A stretch of DNA of 64,000 bases from contig JBBJJH010000012.1 in NCBI GenBank assembly GCA_037623315.1, positions 55,578 through 119,577 of the forward strand, given 5' to 3'. Of the stretch, positions 9,386 to 18,128 are shown one piece after another (the first letter of the stretch is position 1; every line of letters starts with the position of its first letter). This stretch comes from Halanaerobiaceae bacterium ANBcell28. GTDB lineage: Bacteria; Bacillota; Halanaerobiia; Halanaerobiales; DTU029. The notes beneath the pieces were generated by a model. That model saw only the letters and a program-made list of their open reading frames with translations, did not search any database and was not told the DNA's origin. The translations under genes were made by a program, and so were the position numbers.

Positions 9386-11338
9386 ATGGAAGAAAAGAAT
9401 GATTTATTAAAAGTCAGCAAATTTGATTTGGAAATGGCAAATGAGCTTGTTCATGATGATACAAAGTGTTATTATGGGGATGATTTAGGTGTTATCTGTA
9501 CAAAAGAACAAACATCGTTCAGGCTTTGGGCACCTACAGCAGATGAAATTATTGTTTTTATTTATACTTGTGAAGAAGATGAGAAGCCATTCTTAATTCA
9601 AAATTTAAAAAAAGATATAAATGGTACTTGGAATACAGAAATTACTGGAGATTTACATGGAAAGTATTATATATATAAAGTTATAATTGGAGAAATAGAA
9701 AATATGGTTCTTGATCCTTATACAAGGGGAGTAGGGACCAATAGTCGTTTAGGATTGATAGTTGATCTTAAGCGAACTGATCCTATAAATTGGTCTAAAG
9801 ATAAAAGAGTTAAACTTTCTAGTCCTCAAGATGCTGTTATTTATGAAGTTCATGTAGCTGATTTTTCATCATCGCCTAATTCAGGAATAAAGTTTAAAGG
9901 AAAATACCTGGCTTTTACAGAATTAAATACAGTAAATGATTCAGGGCTTAAATCAGGAATAAGTCACTTAAAGGAATTAGGGATTACCCATTTGCATCTA
10001 CAACCTATATTTGATTTTGCTACTGTAGATGATAATTCTCCTAGTGATTATAATTGGGGTTACGATCCTTATTTCTACAATGTACCTGAAGGTTCGTATG
10101 CAAGTAGTCCTATTGATGAAACTAGAATACTTGAGTTAAAAAAAATGATACAGTTCCTTCATCAAAACGGTATAGGTGTAATAATGGATGTGGTATATAA
10201 TCATACATATCATACATTAAATTCTCCATTCAATAAAATTGTTCCTTATTATTATTATCGAATGAATCATTATGGTGGATTTTCAAATGGCTCAGGTACT
10301 GGAAATGAAATTGCATCTGAAAAAGCAATGGTAAGAAAGTTCATATTAGATTCAGTAAAATATTGGGCTAAAGAATATCATATAGATGGATTTAGATTTG
10401 ATTTGATGGCATTGCATGATAGGATAAGCATGAAAAAAATACAGGAAAGTCTACATGCAATAGATTCTTCCATCCTTATTTATGGGGAACCCTGGACGGG
10501 TGGTGTAAGTCCTTTGAGATTAGATAAGCAATTTTTAAAAGGTGCTCAAAAAGGCATGAAAATTGCTGTTTTTAATGATCATTTTAGAAATGCAATTAAA
10601 GGAGATAATGATGGTGATTGTTATGGTTTTGTCTCAGGTTGCCATCATCAAAAGGAAAGCATTAAAAGAGGTGTAGTTGCAGCTATCGATTATAATGATC
10701 AAATAAAAGACTTTACATCACAACCCTGGGAAGTAATAAACTATGTATCTTCCCATGATAATTTGACTTTATGGGATAAACTTTTAAAATCGAATAGCTA
10801 TGATAGTGAGGAAATTAGGATTAAAATGGATAGACTAGCACAGGGTATTATCCTGACATCTCAGGGTATTCCCTTTATACATGGTGGTGAAGAAATATTA
10901 CGTACTAAGTATGGAAATCATAATAGTTATAATGCTGGTCATGAAGTAAATCAAATTAAATGGGAACGTAAAAAAAATTATTATGATACTTTTTTATATT
11001 ATAAAGGTTTAATTAAATTGAGAAAAAGACATCCAGCTTTTAGGCTTAAAAATGCAGAAGAAATACGCAATTGCCTTACTTTTCTTCCAACAAATAATAA
11101 CACTGTTGCTTTTCTATTGGAAGAGTATGCAAATGGTGATTCTTGGCGTAGAATCGCAGTTTGTTATAATCCTAATCGAAAACCTATGGCATTCTCTTTA
11201 CCTTATAAAGGGATTTGGAATGTAGTAGTAGATGATTGTAAAGCAGGAAATGAGATAATTTATTCAGTAAATAGCACTGTAAAGAACTCAGAGATATTTT
11301 CACCTGCTATTAGTTTAATGGTTCTATATCAAAGTTAA
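9386..11338 (+). CDS. pulA: Type I pullulanase (GH13), cytoplasmic
   Basis: This 650-residue enzyme cleaves alpha-1,6 branches of pullulan, glycogen or maltodextrin. A CBM48-like N-terminal domain (about 35-125, SFRLWAPTADEI) precedes the GH13 barrel. The type I pullulanase signature YNWGYDP is at 222-228. The catalytic residues visible are D339 (GFRFDLM, nucleophile), E368 (YGEPW, acid/base) and D458 (SSHDN). No signal peptide is present, so it should act on internal glycogen or imported dextrins. ATG 9386 follows GAGG with nine-base spacing; the in-frame ATG at 9371 has no site. No other starch gene is adjacent. Confidence 0.94.
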   Translation: MEEKNDLLKVSKFDLEMANELVHDDTKCYYGDDLGVICTKEQTSFRLWAPTADEIIVFIYTCEEDEKPFLIQNLKKDINGTWNTEITGDLHGKYYIYKVIIGEIENMVLDPYTRGVGTNSRLGLIVDLKRTDPINWSKDKRVKLSSPQDAVIYEVHVADFSSSPNSGIKFKGKYLAFTELNTVNDSGLKSGISHLKELGITHLHLQPIFDFATVDDNSPSDYNWGYDPYFYNVPEGSYASSPIDETRILELKKMIQFLHQNGIGVIMDVVYNHTYHTLNSPFNKIVPYYYYRMNHYGGFSNGSGTGNEIASEKAMVRKFILDSVKYWAKEYHIDGFRFDLMALHDRISMKKIQESLHAIDSSILIYGEPWTGGVSPLRLDKQFLKGAQKGMKIAVFNDHFRNAIKGDNDGDCYGFVSGCHHQKESIKRGVVAAIDYNDQIKDFTSQPWEVINYVSSHDNLTLWDKLLKSNSYDSEEIRIKMDRLAQGIILTSQGIPFIHGGEEILRTKYGNHNSYNAGHEVNQIKWERKKNYYDTFLYYKGLIKLRKRHPAFRLKNAEEIRNCLTFLPTNNNTVAFLLEEYANGDSWRRIAVCYNPNRKPMAFSLPYKGIWNVVVDDCKAGNEIIYSVNSTVKNSEIFSPAISLMVLYQS

Positions 11339-11447
11339 GCTATAAGCTAAGTTATAAAATAAATTATAAGTACAATAATTAAACACGGATTAATTCTCCT
11401 TGGAATAAAATAATGTATATAATTTATCCCAAAGGGGGATTTTACTG

Positions 11448-11891
11448 ATGTTATACCAATATGTAATTAAAGCATTAATAGATCATTCTGGTACTGTATT
11501 TACAGGTGTTGTATTGGGTCTATTTGGATATATGGGTTGGTTATTGTGGCAAATAAATGAAAAATTAAAATCTTTTTTAGATAAGTGGGAAAAACACGAA
11601 GAGAACCTTGCTGTTTTAAAAGAAAAGATGGATAAGATTGATGAAGGCTTGTACAAGAATTTGCTGAAAGAATTAGAAAAAAACGTTCAGGAAATGGAAA
11701 AACTTCAAATAGTAGTTAATGATAATAATAGTGATCTTGAGAGAATTCGTAGCGAATTGATGACTGAAATTAAAGAAGGTAGTAGTGAAGTTAAAGATAT
11801 AATTATGTTTCTTGTAAATAATCGATCTAGGAGTATGGATTTAAGCATTGAAGAAGAAAAAAGAATTAAGAATTTTTGTGATAAAATTTGA
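11448..11891 (+). CDS. Membrane-anchored coiled-coil protein of unknown function
   Basis: This 147-residue protein is not recognised as a named family. Residues 17-34 (VFTGVVLGLFGYMGWLLW) form one membrane helix; residues about 38-115 are charged heptad-like sequence typical of a coiled coil (KLKSFLDKWEKHEENLAVLKEKMDKI and onwards). Topology suggests a small N-terminal part and a long cytoplasmic coil. It has a strong AAAGGGGGA site before ATG 11448. The divergent SASP gene starts 49 bases after its stop and may be co-transcribed. Confidence 0.75.
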   Translation: MLYQYVIKALIDHSGTVFTGVVLGLFGYMGWLLWQINEKLKSFLDKWEKHEENLAVLKEKMDKIDEGLYKNLLKELEKNVQEMEKLQIVVNDNNSDLERIRSELMTEIKEGSSEVKDIIMFLVNNRSRSMDLSIEEEKRIKNFCDKI

Positions 11892-11939
11892 TTCTTAAGA
11901 TACAATAATATAAAGCATGCTATCAAAGGGGTTGGATTG

Positions 11940-12128
11940 ATGAGCAAAAAAAATAGAAAAACAGACGATTATACTTTGTTAAAATTCAAGTTAGAGGTTG
12001 CAGAAGAATTGGGCTTAGTGGATAAAATTAAGGAAGTAGGTTGGGCAGGTCTGACAGCAGAAGAAACTGGAAAAATGGGAGGATATATTACAAAAAAAAT
12101 AAGAGATCTTAATGAAGATGAAACTTGA
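11940..12128 (+). CDS. Divergent alpha/beta-type small acid-soluble spore protein
   Basis: This 62-residue protein matches the alpha/beta SASP pattern: LKFKLEVAEELGL corresponds to the first conserved helix, which includes the GPR cleavage region, and GLTAEETGKMGGYITKKIRDL to the second DNA-binding helix. Family members coat spore DNA and are degraded at germination. Key positions of the second motif differ from the classical one (GKMGGYITKK instead of GAIGGHMVRK in the second SASP of this window), and it lacks the Gln/Asn-rich tail. ATG 11940 follows AAAGGGG; a TTG at 11937 is less well placed. It lies 59 bases before nadD. Confidence 0.82.
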   Translation: MSKKNRKTDDYTLLKFKLEVAEELGLVDKIKEVGWAGLTAEETGKMGGYITKKIRDLNEDET

Positions 12129-12186
12129 ATAATATCTTATCATAGATTATAATATATTTATATGTACTAATCTGGGGAGGCAAAGC

Positions 12187-12792
12187 ATGCACTTAGGAAA
12201 TATAGCTATATTTGGAGGAACTTTTAATCCAATTCATTATGGTCACCTTTTAATTGCTGAGCAAGCAGTTAATACCTTTGATTTAGATAAACTTATTTTT
12301 ATGCCGGCGGGTCAACCACCACATAAAGATAATAATAAAATTATTAGTGCTAAAAATCGTATGGAAATGTTAAAATTAGCGATTGAGGATAATAGTAATT
12401 TTGCTTTATCTTCCTATGAATTAGATAAACAAGGAAAATCGTATACTGTTGATACACTTAGGCACTTTTTGGATTTGAAGACAGTTAAAGAAGTGTTCTT
12501 TATTATAGGTGCAGATTCGTTACTAGATTTATTTAATTGGCGACAGGCTGATTTTTTAATAGAAAATGCATCTTTTATAGTTGCTCTTCGTCCAGGCTTT
12601 GATATAGATCTTCTTTTTGAAGATGAAAGATATAAGCCCTATAAAGATAATATATATGTTATGGATTCTGTCTTTGTTGATCATTCTTCTACTAGAATTA
12701 GAAACTGGCTTAGAGAAGGAAAATCAATAAGGTATCAGATGCCTGATGCAGTGATAGATTATATTCATAAATATAAATTATATAAAGGTTGA
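12187..12792 (+). CDS. nadD: Nicotinate-nucleotide adenylyltransferase
   Basis: This 201-residue enzyme adenylates nicotinate mononucleotide in NAD synthesis. It shows the nucleotidyltransferase motif GGTFNPIHYGHL near the start, and DHSSTRIRNWLREGKS, which holds the ISSTxIR-like motif, near the end. GGGGAGG lies seven bases before the ATG. It begins the nadD-yqeK-LCP-rsfS run common in Bacillota, with yqeK starting six bases after its stop, so the four genes are probably one operon. Confidence 0.97.
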   Translation: MHLGNIAIFGGTFNPIHYGHLLIAEQAVNTFDLDKLIFMPAGQPPHKDNNKIISAKNRMEMLKLAIEDNSNFALSSYELDKQGKSYTVDTLRHFLDLKTVKEVFFIIGADSLLDLFNWRQADFLIENASFIVALRPGFDIDLLFEDERYKPYKDNIYVMDSVFVDHSSTRIRNWLREGKSIRYQMPDAVIDYIHKYKLYKG

Positions 12793-12797
12793 TTCAC

Positions 12798-13370
12798 TTG
12801 AAAGAAGCAGATTTAATTTTGGACTTGAAAAATAAATTGTCAGAGAAAAGGTTTGTTCATTCACTAGCTGTGGCTGATACTGCAGAGATTATAGCTAATA
12901 TAGAAAATTGCTCAGTGATGAAGGCAAGGCAAGCGGGTTTGCTTCATGATTATGCTAAATTATTAAGTTTTAATGAATTGAAGAGAATTTCAGATTTAAT
13001 ACTAGACGATTGGAAAATTGATAATGATGAGTTAAGTATACCACATCTTCTTCATGCACCTGTTTCAGCTTATTTAGTAGAAAGGAATTTGGGTATTAAT
13101 GATAGAGAGGTTCTAGAAGCCATTAGATATCATACTATTGGTAGTCCTGATATGGGTAAGTTAGCTCAAATTATATATGTGGCAGATTATATTGAACCAA
13201 ATCGAAATTTTAAAGAGGCAGATATTATTAGAAAAGAACTAGAAAACGGTCTAGACTCAGCTATTATTTTAATATGTAACTATTCAATACAGTACAATAT
13301 AAAAAAAGAAAGAATTATTCATCCTAATACTCTACGCTTACGCAATGCCTATTTAAGGAGGCGGTTTTGA
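12798..13370 (+). CDS. yqeK: HD-domain phosphohydrolase YqeK
   Basis: This 190-residue HD protein carries the metal motifs H-HD-D: FVHSLAVADTA, LLHDYAK, HLLHAP, RYHTIG and YVADYIEP. The family hydrolyses diadenosine tetraphosphate (Ap4A) symmetrically to two ADP. TTG 12798 is chosen because AAAGG at 12784-12788 sits nine bases upstream; a TTG at 12789 would overlap the nadD stop without a proper site. Its stop codon overlaps the ATG of the next gene, which indicates translational coupling. Confidence 0.92.
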   Translation: MKEADLILDLKNKLSEKRFVHSLAVADTAEIIANIENCSVMKARQAGLLHDYAKLLSFNELKRISDLILDDWKIDNDELSIPHLLHAPVSAYLVERNLGINDREVLEAIRYHTIGSPDMGKLAQIIYVADYIEPNRNFKEADIIRKELENGLDSAIILICNYSIQYNIKKERIIHPNTLRLRNAYLRRRF

Positions 13371-14539
13371 TGAAAGAAAAGAAAGTGCAAATTTTCTTGA
13401 TTAGTGGACTTATATTATTAACTTTTATATCTACTTCTTTAATTTATTTTTTTAATAACGACTTTAGAGCTATACGTCAAAATCCTTTTGCTAGTTCTAA
13501 GTTAAATATTTTAGTTCTTGGTTTTGATGATTATGGACCATCTAGAGCAGATACTATAATATTAGCTAGTATTGATCTTGACACAAATAATGTTGGTTTT
13601 TTATCTATACCAAGGGATACAAGAGTTGAGATACCAGGAAGAGGTGTGAATAGGGTTAATGCTGCTCATGCATTTGGTGGTGCTAAACTTAGTGTTGCTA
13701 CAATAGAAAATCTATTAGAAGTTCCAATTGATTATTATGTAGAAACTGATTTTCAAGGTTTTGCTAAAATCATAGATATAATAGGTGGAGTAGAAGTAGA
13801 TATAGCTGAAAGAATGTACTATGTTGATAAAGCTGGAGGATTATATATAGACTTAGCTGCAGGAAGACAGAAATTAGATGGTGAAAAGGCATTACAGTAT
13901 GTTCGCTATCGTGAACCTCTTATGGCTGATATTGGACGAGTGGAAAGACAGCAGAAATTTATAAAGGCAGTTATTGAGAAAGTCTTACGACCGGATATAG
14001 TGACTAAATTACCTGCAATTTATAATGAAAGTCGTCAGGCTGTAAACACTAATATTCCTATACAGGATATTAGTCCGTTTCTTCGTCTTTTATCTGATAT
14101 GGATCTTAATAATTTTGAGACACTTACCTTGCCAGGGGAGCCTGAATATCTTAATCAGGCAGCATATTGGATTGTAAATGAAAAAGAATTAGAGATTGTG
14201 GTTAATAATTTTATACGTAGTAAAGAATATATATATAATGGACAGTATAATTTATCTATTCTTAATGGTAATGGTATTCCTGGACAGGCAGGAGAAGTTT
14301 CTTCTGAATTAAGAAAATATGGCTTTAATGTTACAAGAATAGCAAATGCTGATAATTATAATTATCAAAAGACAATAATTCAGTATTTTGACAATGAAAA
14401 TGAAATTATTGCAAAAAAAATTAGAGATTTGTTGGGAGGAGAGTTAGAGTTTGTTTCATTAGAAGAGGATGAAGAAAGACATGAAGATATTTCTGTAATT
14501 ATTGGTATGGATAATTTAGATGAAGATAAGGAGTTGTGA
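13370..14539 (+). CDS. LytR-CpsA-Psr (LCP) family cell-wall glycopolymer ligase
   Basis: This 389-residue protein has a short cytoplasmic start, one membrane helix (about 8-25), an outer LCP domain and a C-terminal LytR_C domain (about 300-370, SILNGNGIPGQAGEVSSELRKYG). LCP hallmarks are LNILVLGFDDYGPSRADTIIL, SIPRDTRVEIPG and the arginines in RYREPLMADIGRVERQQKF. LCP enzymes transfer polyprenyl-linked polymers such as teichoic acid or capsule to peptidoglycan. AAGGAGG lies eight bases before ATG 13370, which overlaps the yqeK stop. The acidic tail ends in the rsfS leader. Confidence 0.93.
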   Translation: MKEKKVQIFLISGLILLTFISTSLIYFFNNDFRAIRQNPFASSKLNILVLGFDDYGPSRADTIILASIDLDTNNVGFLSIPRDTRVEIPGRGVNRVNAAHAFGGAKLSVATIENLLEVPIDYYVETDFQGFAKIIDIIGGVEVDIAERMYYVDKAGGLYIDLAAGRQKLDGEKALQYVRYREPLMADIGRVERQQKFIKAVIEKVLRPDIVTKLPAIYNESRQAVNTNIPIQDISPFLRLLSDMDLNNFETLTLPGEPEYLNQAAYWIVNEKELEIVVNNFIRSKEYIYNGQYNLSILNGNGIPGQAGEVSSELRKYGFNVTRIANADNYNYQKTIIQYFDNENEIIAKKIRDLLGGELEFVSLEEDEERHEDISVIIGMDNLDEDKEL

Positions 14540-14546
14540 GAAAGTT

Positions 14547-14897
14547 ATGGAAAAAAGCATTAAAGAGATTGCTTTAATGGCAGCTAAAGCGGCTGATGAT
14601 AAAAAAGCAAATGATATTGAAGTATTGGATGTAAAAGATTTAACTGTGATTGCTGATTACTTTGTAATTTGTAGTGGAAATTCTGAGACTCAGGTTAAGG
14701 CTATTGCTAGAGGTATTGATGAGAGTCTTAGTGAAAAAGAGATAAATCCCAAAAAGATTGCTGGTATGGGAGAATCTCGTTGGGTGTTAATGGATTACGC
14801 TGATATCATAGTTCATGTTTTTCATAAAGATGAACGGGAGTTTTATGAATTAGATCGCCTCTGGGCTGATGCAGAAAAGATTTTAAGAAATCCTTGA
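14547..14897 (+). CDS. rsfS: Ribosomal silencing factor RsfS
   Basis: This 116-residue protein binds ribosomal protein uL14 and blocks subunit joining in slow growth. MEKSIKEIALMAAKAADDKK, ITV-like DVKDLTVIADYFVICSG and the segment GMGESRWVLMDYADIIVHVF are diagnostic of the family. ATG 14547 gives the normal family N terminus; an in-frame ATG at 14520, inside the preceding gene, would add nine odd residues. The AAGGAG site at 14528 is rather far (about 13 bases). Its stop codon lies inside the -35 box of the leuS promoter. Confidence 0.93.
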   Translation: MEKSIKEIALMAAKAADDKKANDIEVLDVKDLTVIADYFVICSGNSETQVKAIARGIDESLSEKEINPKKIAGMGESRWVLMDYADIIVHVFHKDEREFYELDRLWADAEKILRNP

Positions 14898-14922
14898 CAT
14901 TCTTTTGAATTATTAATATAAT
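14894..14922 (+). promoter_or_regulatory. Consensus sigma-A promoter for the T-box/leuS unit
   Basis: TTGACA (14894-14899), a 17-base spacer and TATAAT (14917-14922) match the sigma-A consensus at all twelve positions. The -35 box contains the rsfS stop codon. Initiation would be near 14929, about 40 bases before the T-box fold. Confidence 0.85.
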
Positions 14923-14967
14923 TGATTTTAAATATAAATATGATTTAAATTTATATTCTTATATAGC

Positions 14968-15227
14968 TGAGATAGAAAGTAGTAGATATAATACTATCAA
15001 AAGAGAGCTGATGGCTGCTGTGAATCAGTGTTAGTATATATCGAACTCATTCTGGAGCTTAAATGGTGAAGAAATAAGCTGGGAAAATTTCTAATATATT
15101 AGTAGCCATTTACGTTTGTCGCGTTATTGACATGTCTTCAAGACATTAAGTGGGTATATGACCAATCAGGGTGGTACCGCGGGTAATCCTCGTCCCTATT
15201 TTTGAATAGGCACGGGGTTTTTTGTTT
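14968..15227 (+). promoter_or_regulatory. T-box leader controlling leuS (leucine specifier)
   Basis: The invariant T-box sequence AGGGTGGTACCGCG is at 15168-15181. A stem I region starts near 14968 and presents CTC (15046-15048), a leucine codon, in the expected specifier position. A terminator hairpin (about 15188-15217, one mismatch) runs into T residues at 15218-15223. Uncharged tRNA-Leu should bind the specifier and T-box, favour the antiterminator, and let leuS be transcribed. Confidence 0.93.
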
Positions 15228-15348
15228 TTAAAATTTGTTCTAAATCATTAGCTTTGATTATGTTTTTGATATATTAGCAATAACTATAACGTGGTATTAT
15301 TTTAGATAAGAATTTCACTATTTTTTAATTATTTAAGGAGGGGTTACT

Positions 15349-17841
15349 TTGAAAGGATTTTATGATTATAACGAGGTTGAAAATAGGTGGCAGAGCAAAT
15401 GGGAAGAGGAAGGTATTTTTAAAACTGAGGATGATACTGATAAGGAAAATTATTATGTTTTAGAAATGTTTCCATATCCATCTGGCAATTTACATATGGG
15501 GCATGTTAGGGTTTATTCTATAGGTGATGTAATTGCTCGCTATAAGGGGATGCAGGGTTATAATGTACTTCATCCAATGGGTTGGGATGCTTTTGGATTA
15601 CCTGCAGAAAATGCAGCTATAAAGCATGGTAATGTACATCCGGCTGAGTGGACCTGGTCAAATATTGATACTATGAGAGAACAAATGAAGGCAATAGGCT
15701 TGAGTTATGATTGGGATAGAGAAGTTACTACTGCTAAACCTGATTATTATAAATGGACACAGTGGTTTTTTGTACAGATGTATAAAAAAGGCCTGGCATA
15801 TAAGAAAAAGTCAGCTGTAAATTGGTGTCCTGACTGTGAAACTGTGCTGGCTAATGAGCAGGTTGTTAACAATCAGTGTGAGCGCTGTGATACGGAAGTT
15901 GATCAGAAGGAATTGGAACAATGGTTCTTTAAAATTACAGATTATGCTGAGCGTTTGTTAGATGATCATCAAACATTGAAAAACTGGCCAGAAAAAGTTA
16001 AGACAATGCAGAAAAACTGGATTGGACGTAGTGAGGGAATGAAAATAAAGTTCCCTGTTAAAGATTTTGATGAAGAATTAGAAGTCTTCACTACAAGACC
16101 TGATACAATATTTGGTGCTACTTATATGGTGTTGGCTCCTGAGCATCCTTTAGTTGAAGATTTTATTAAGGGCACAGATAAGGAAGATGAGGTAAGGGAG
16201 TTCATAAATAAAGTAAAAAAACAGCAAGAGATGGAGAGAACATCTGCTGATTCTGAAAAAGATGGTATATTCACTGGAGCATATGCTATTAACCCTATGA
16301 CTGGTGACGAAATACCAATTATGATTGCAAACTATGTATTGATGGGATATGGAACTGGTGCTATCATGGCTGTTCCGGCTCATGATCAACGTGACCTTGA
16401 TTTTGCTATTAAATATGACCTTGATATGGAAGTTGTTATACAGCCTGATAATCAGGAGGAGTTAACAGCAGCTGATCTAGATGGGATTGCTTATACTGGT
16501 GATGGACATTTAATTAATTCTCAGGATTTTAATGGTCTATCTGTAGAAGAGGCTTTTGATAAAATGGCGGATTTTATGGAGGAAAAGGGTATTGGTAATA
16601 GAGAAATAAATTATCGCTTAAGAGATTGGTTAATTTCTAGACAACGTTATTGGGGAACACCTATTCCTATTTTATATTGTGATAATTGCGGAACTGTTCC
16701 AGTACCAGAAAAAGATCTTCCAGTCGAATTACCTCATGATGTTGAATTCAAATCTGAAGGTGAGTCTCCTTTGACCAGGGCAGAGGATTTTGTTAATACT
16801 ACTTGTCCTGAATGTGGTGGCAAAGCCAAACGTGAGGTTGACACAATGGATACCTTTGTAGATTCCTCCTGGTATTTTTTAAGATATATTGATCCTAAAA
16901 ATGAGGATTTACCTATTGCAAAGGATAAAGCAGAGAAATGGTTCCCTGTAGACCAGTATATTGGTGGAGTTGAGCATGCTATACTTCATCTTCTATATGC
17001 TCGTTTCTTTACAAAAGTGATTGCTGACCTGGGATTAATTGAGTCAGAGGAACCATTTACAAACTGGCTGGCTCAGGGTATGGTGCTTAAAGATGGTGCC
17101 AAAATGTCAAAATCTAAGGGCAATGTAGTTGACCCTCGTGAAATATTGAAGAAATATGGTGCAGATACAGCAAGATTATTTATCCTTTTTGCATCACCAC
17201 CTGAGAAAGACCTTGAATGGAGTGAGGCAGGGGTAGAGGGTTCTGAAAGATTCCTAAACAGAGTTTGGCGTCTAGTATCAGAAAATTTTAGTGGACTAAA
17301 AAATACTGATAATGTATCATTGGATAGTAATAAATTAGATAAAGATGAAAAAGAGCTATACCGTCAACTTCATGTTACTATTAAGAGGGTAACAGAGGAC
17401 TTAGAGGAGCGTATGAATTTCAATACAGCTATTAGTGCTATCATGGAATTGACTAATGCTGCTTATCAGTATTTGAATCTTACTCAGGATATAAATTATC
17501 CTCTTTTAAAAGAAGTGATTAATAATTTAGTTATACTCTTAGCTCCATTTGCTCCACATATGACTGCTGAACTATGGGTAGAGCTGGCTAATGAGGGAAA
17601 TGTATATGAACAATCATGGCCAGTTTATGAAGAAGAGGCCTTGAAAAAAGATGAAATAACTATAGTAGTTCAGATTAATGGTAAGGTTCGTGATAAAGTA
17701 GAGGTTGATGCTAATATAGATAAGGAAGAATTGAAGGAACTTATATTATCGCTAGATAAAGTTAGAGATTATACTGATGGTAAAGAGGTAATCAAAGTTA
17801 TTGTGATTCCTAAAAAGCTAGTAAATGTTGTAGTCAAGTAA
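15349..17841 (+). CDS. leuS: Leucyl-tRNA synthetase
   Basis: This 830-residue class I synthetase charges tRNA-Leu. The HIGH motif appears as HMGH in [13 protein letters not shown], and KMSKS in [14 protein letters not shown]. The CP1 editing domain includes [16 protein letters not shown] and the zinc-like cysteine clusters [14 protein letters not shown] and CPECGG. The C-terminal anticodon-binding and QINGKVRDK segments complete the normal length. TTG 15349 follows AAGGAGGGG. Expression is governed by the T-box leader; a terminator ends the unit. Confidence 0.98.
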   Translation: MKGFYDYNEVENRWQSKWEEEGIFKTEDDTDKENYYVLEMFPYPSGNLHMGHVRVYSIGDVIARYKGMQGYNVLHPMGWDAFGLPAENAAIKHGNVHPAEWTWSNIDTMREQMKAIGLSYDWDREVTTAKPDYYKWTQWFFVQMYKKGLAYKKKSAVNWCPDCETVLANEQVVNNQCERCDTEVDQKELEQWFFKITDYAERLLDDHQTLKNWPEKVKTMQKNWIGRSEGMKIKFPVKDFDEELEVFTTRPDTIFGATYMVLAPEHPLVEDFIKGTDKEDEVREFINKVKKQQEMERTSADSEKDGIFTGAYAINPMTGDEIPIMIANYVLMGYGTGAIMAVPAHDQRDLDFAIKYDLDMEVVIQPDNQEELTAADLDGIAYTGDGHLINSQDFNGLSVEEAFDKMADFMEEKGIGNREINYRLRDWLISRQRYWGTPIPILYCDNCGTVPVPEKDLPVELPHDVEFKSEGESPLTRAEDFVNTTCPECGGKAKREVDTMDTFVDSSWYFLRYIDPKNEDLPIAKDKAEKWFPVDQYIGGVEHAILHLLYARFFTKVIADLGLIESEEPFTNWLAQGMVLKDGAKMSKSKGNVVDPREILKKYGADTARLFILFASPPEKDLEWSEAGVEGSERFLNRVWRLVSENFSGLKNTDNVSLDSNKLDKDEKELYRQLHVTIKRVTEDLEERMNFNTAISAIMELTNAAYQYLNLTQDINYPLLKEVINNLVILLAPFAPHMTAELWVELANEGNVYEQSWPVYEEEALKKDEITIVVQINGKVRDKVEVDANIDKEELKELILSLDKVRDYTDGKEVIKVIVIPKKLVNVVVK

Positions 17842-17914
17842 GTTTTTCAAATTGAATATACTTAAATAGTTGGACTCTAAAATATTCACTTAATATTTAA
17901 AAGCTAACTTCAAT

Positions 17915-17950
17915 TAATCCCTTAAGCTTATATGCTTGAGGGATTATTTA
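17915..17950 (+). terminator. Terminator after leuS
   Basis: A 13-bp stem with one G-U pair (17915-17927 with 17934-17946), a 6-base loop, then a T-rich run. Confidence 0.85.
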
Positions 17951-18007
17951 TTTGTTTTCGATTATGAAGTATAAATAGGCAGTAAATTCTAATTTTTCTA
18001 AATTTTA

Positions 18008-18036
18008 TTGACAATCGCTCGGAAAAGAAGTATAAT
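18008..18036 (+). promoter_or_regulatory. Consensus sigma-A promoter for the hydrolase-like gene
   Basis: TTGACA (18008-18013), 17 bases, then TATAAT (18031-18036). Start of transcription would be near 18043, giving an 86-base leader before ATG 18129. Confidence 0.85.
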
Positions 18037-18128
18037 AAAATAAATAGGAATAAATTGGAATTCAAGAGGGCTGACTTGAAAAAACTTAGGCTTCGTTAAA
18101 TTAAGGGTTTAAAAAAAGGGGGGTTAAT

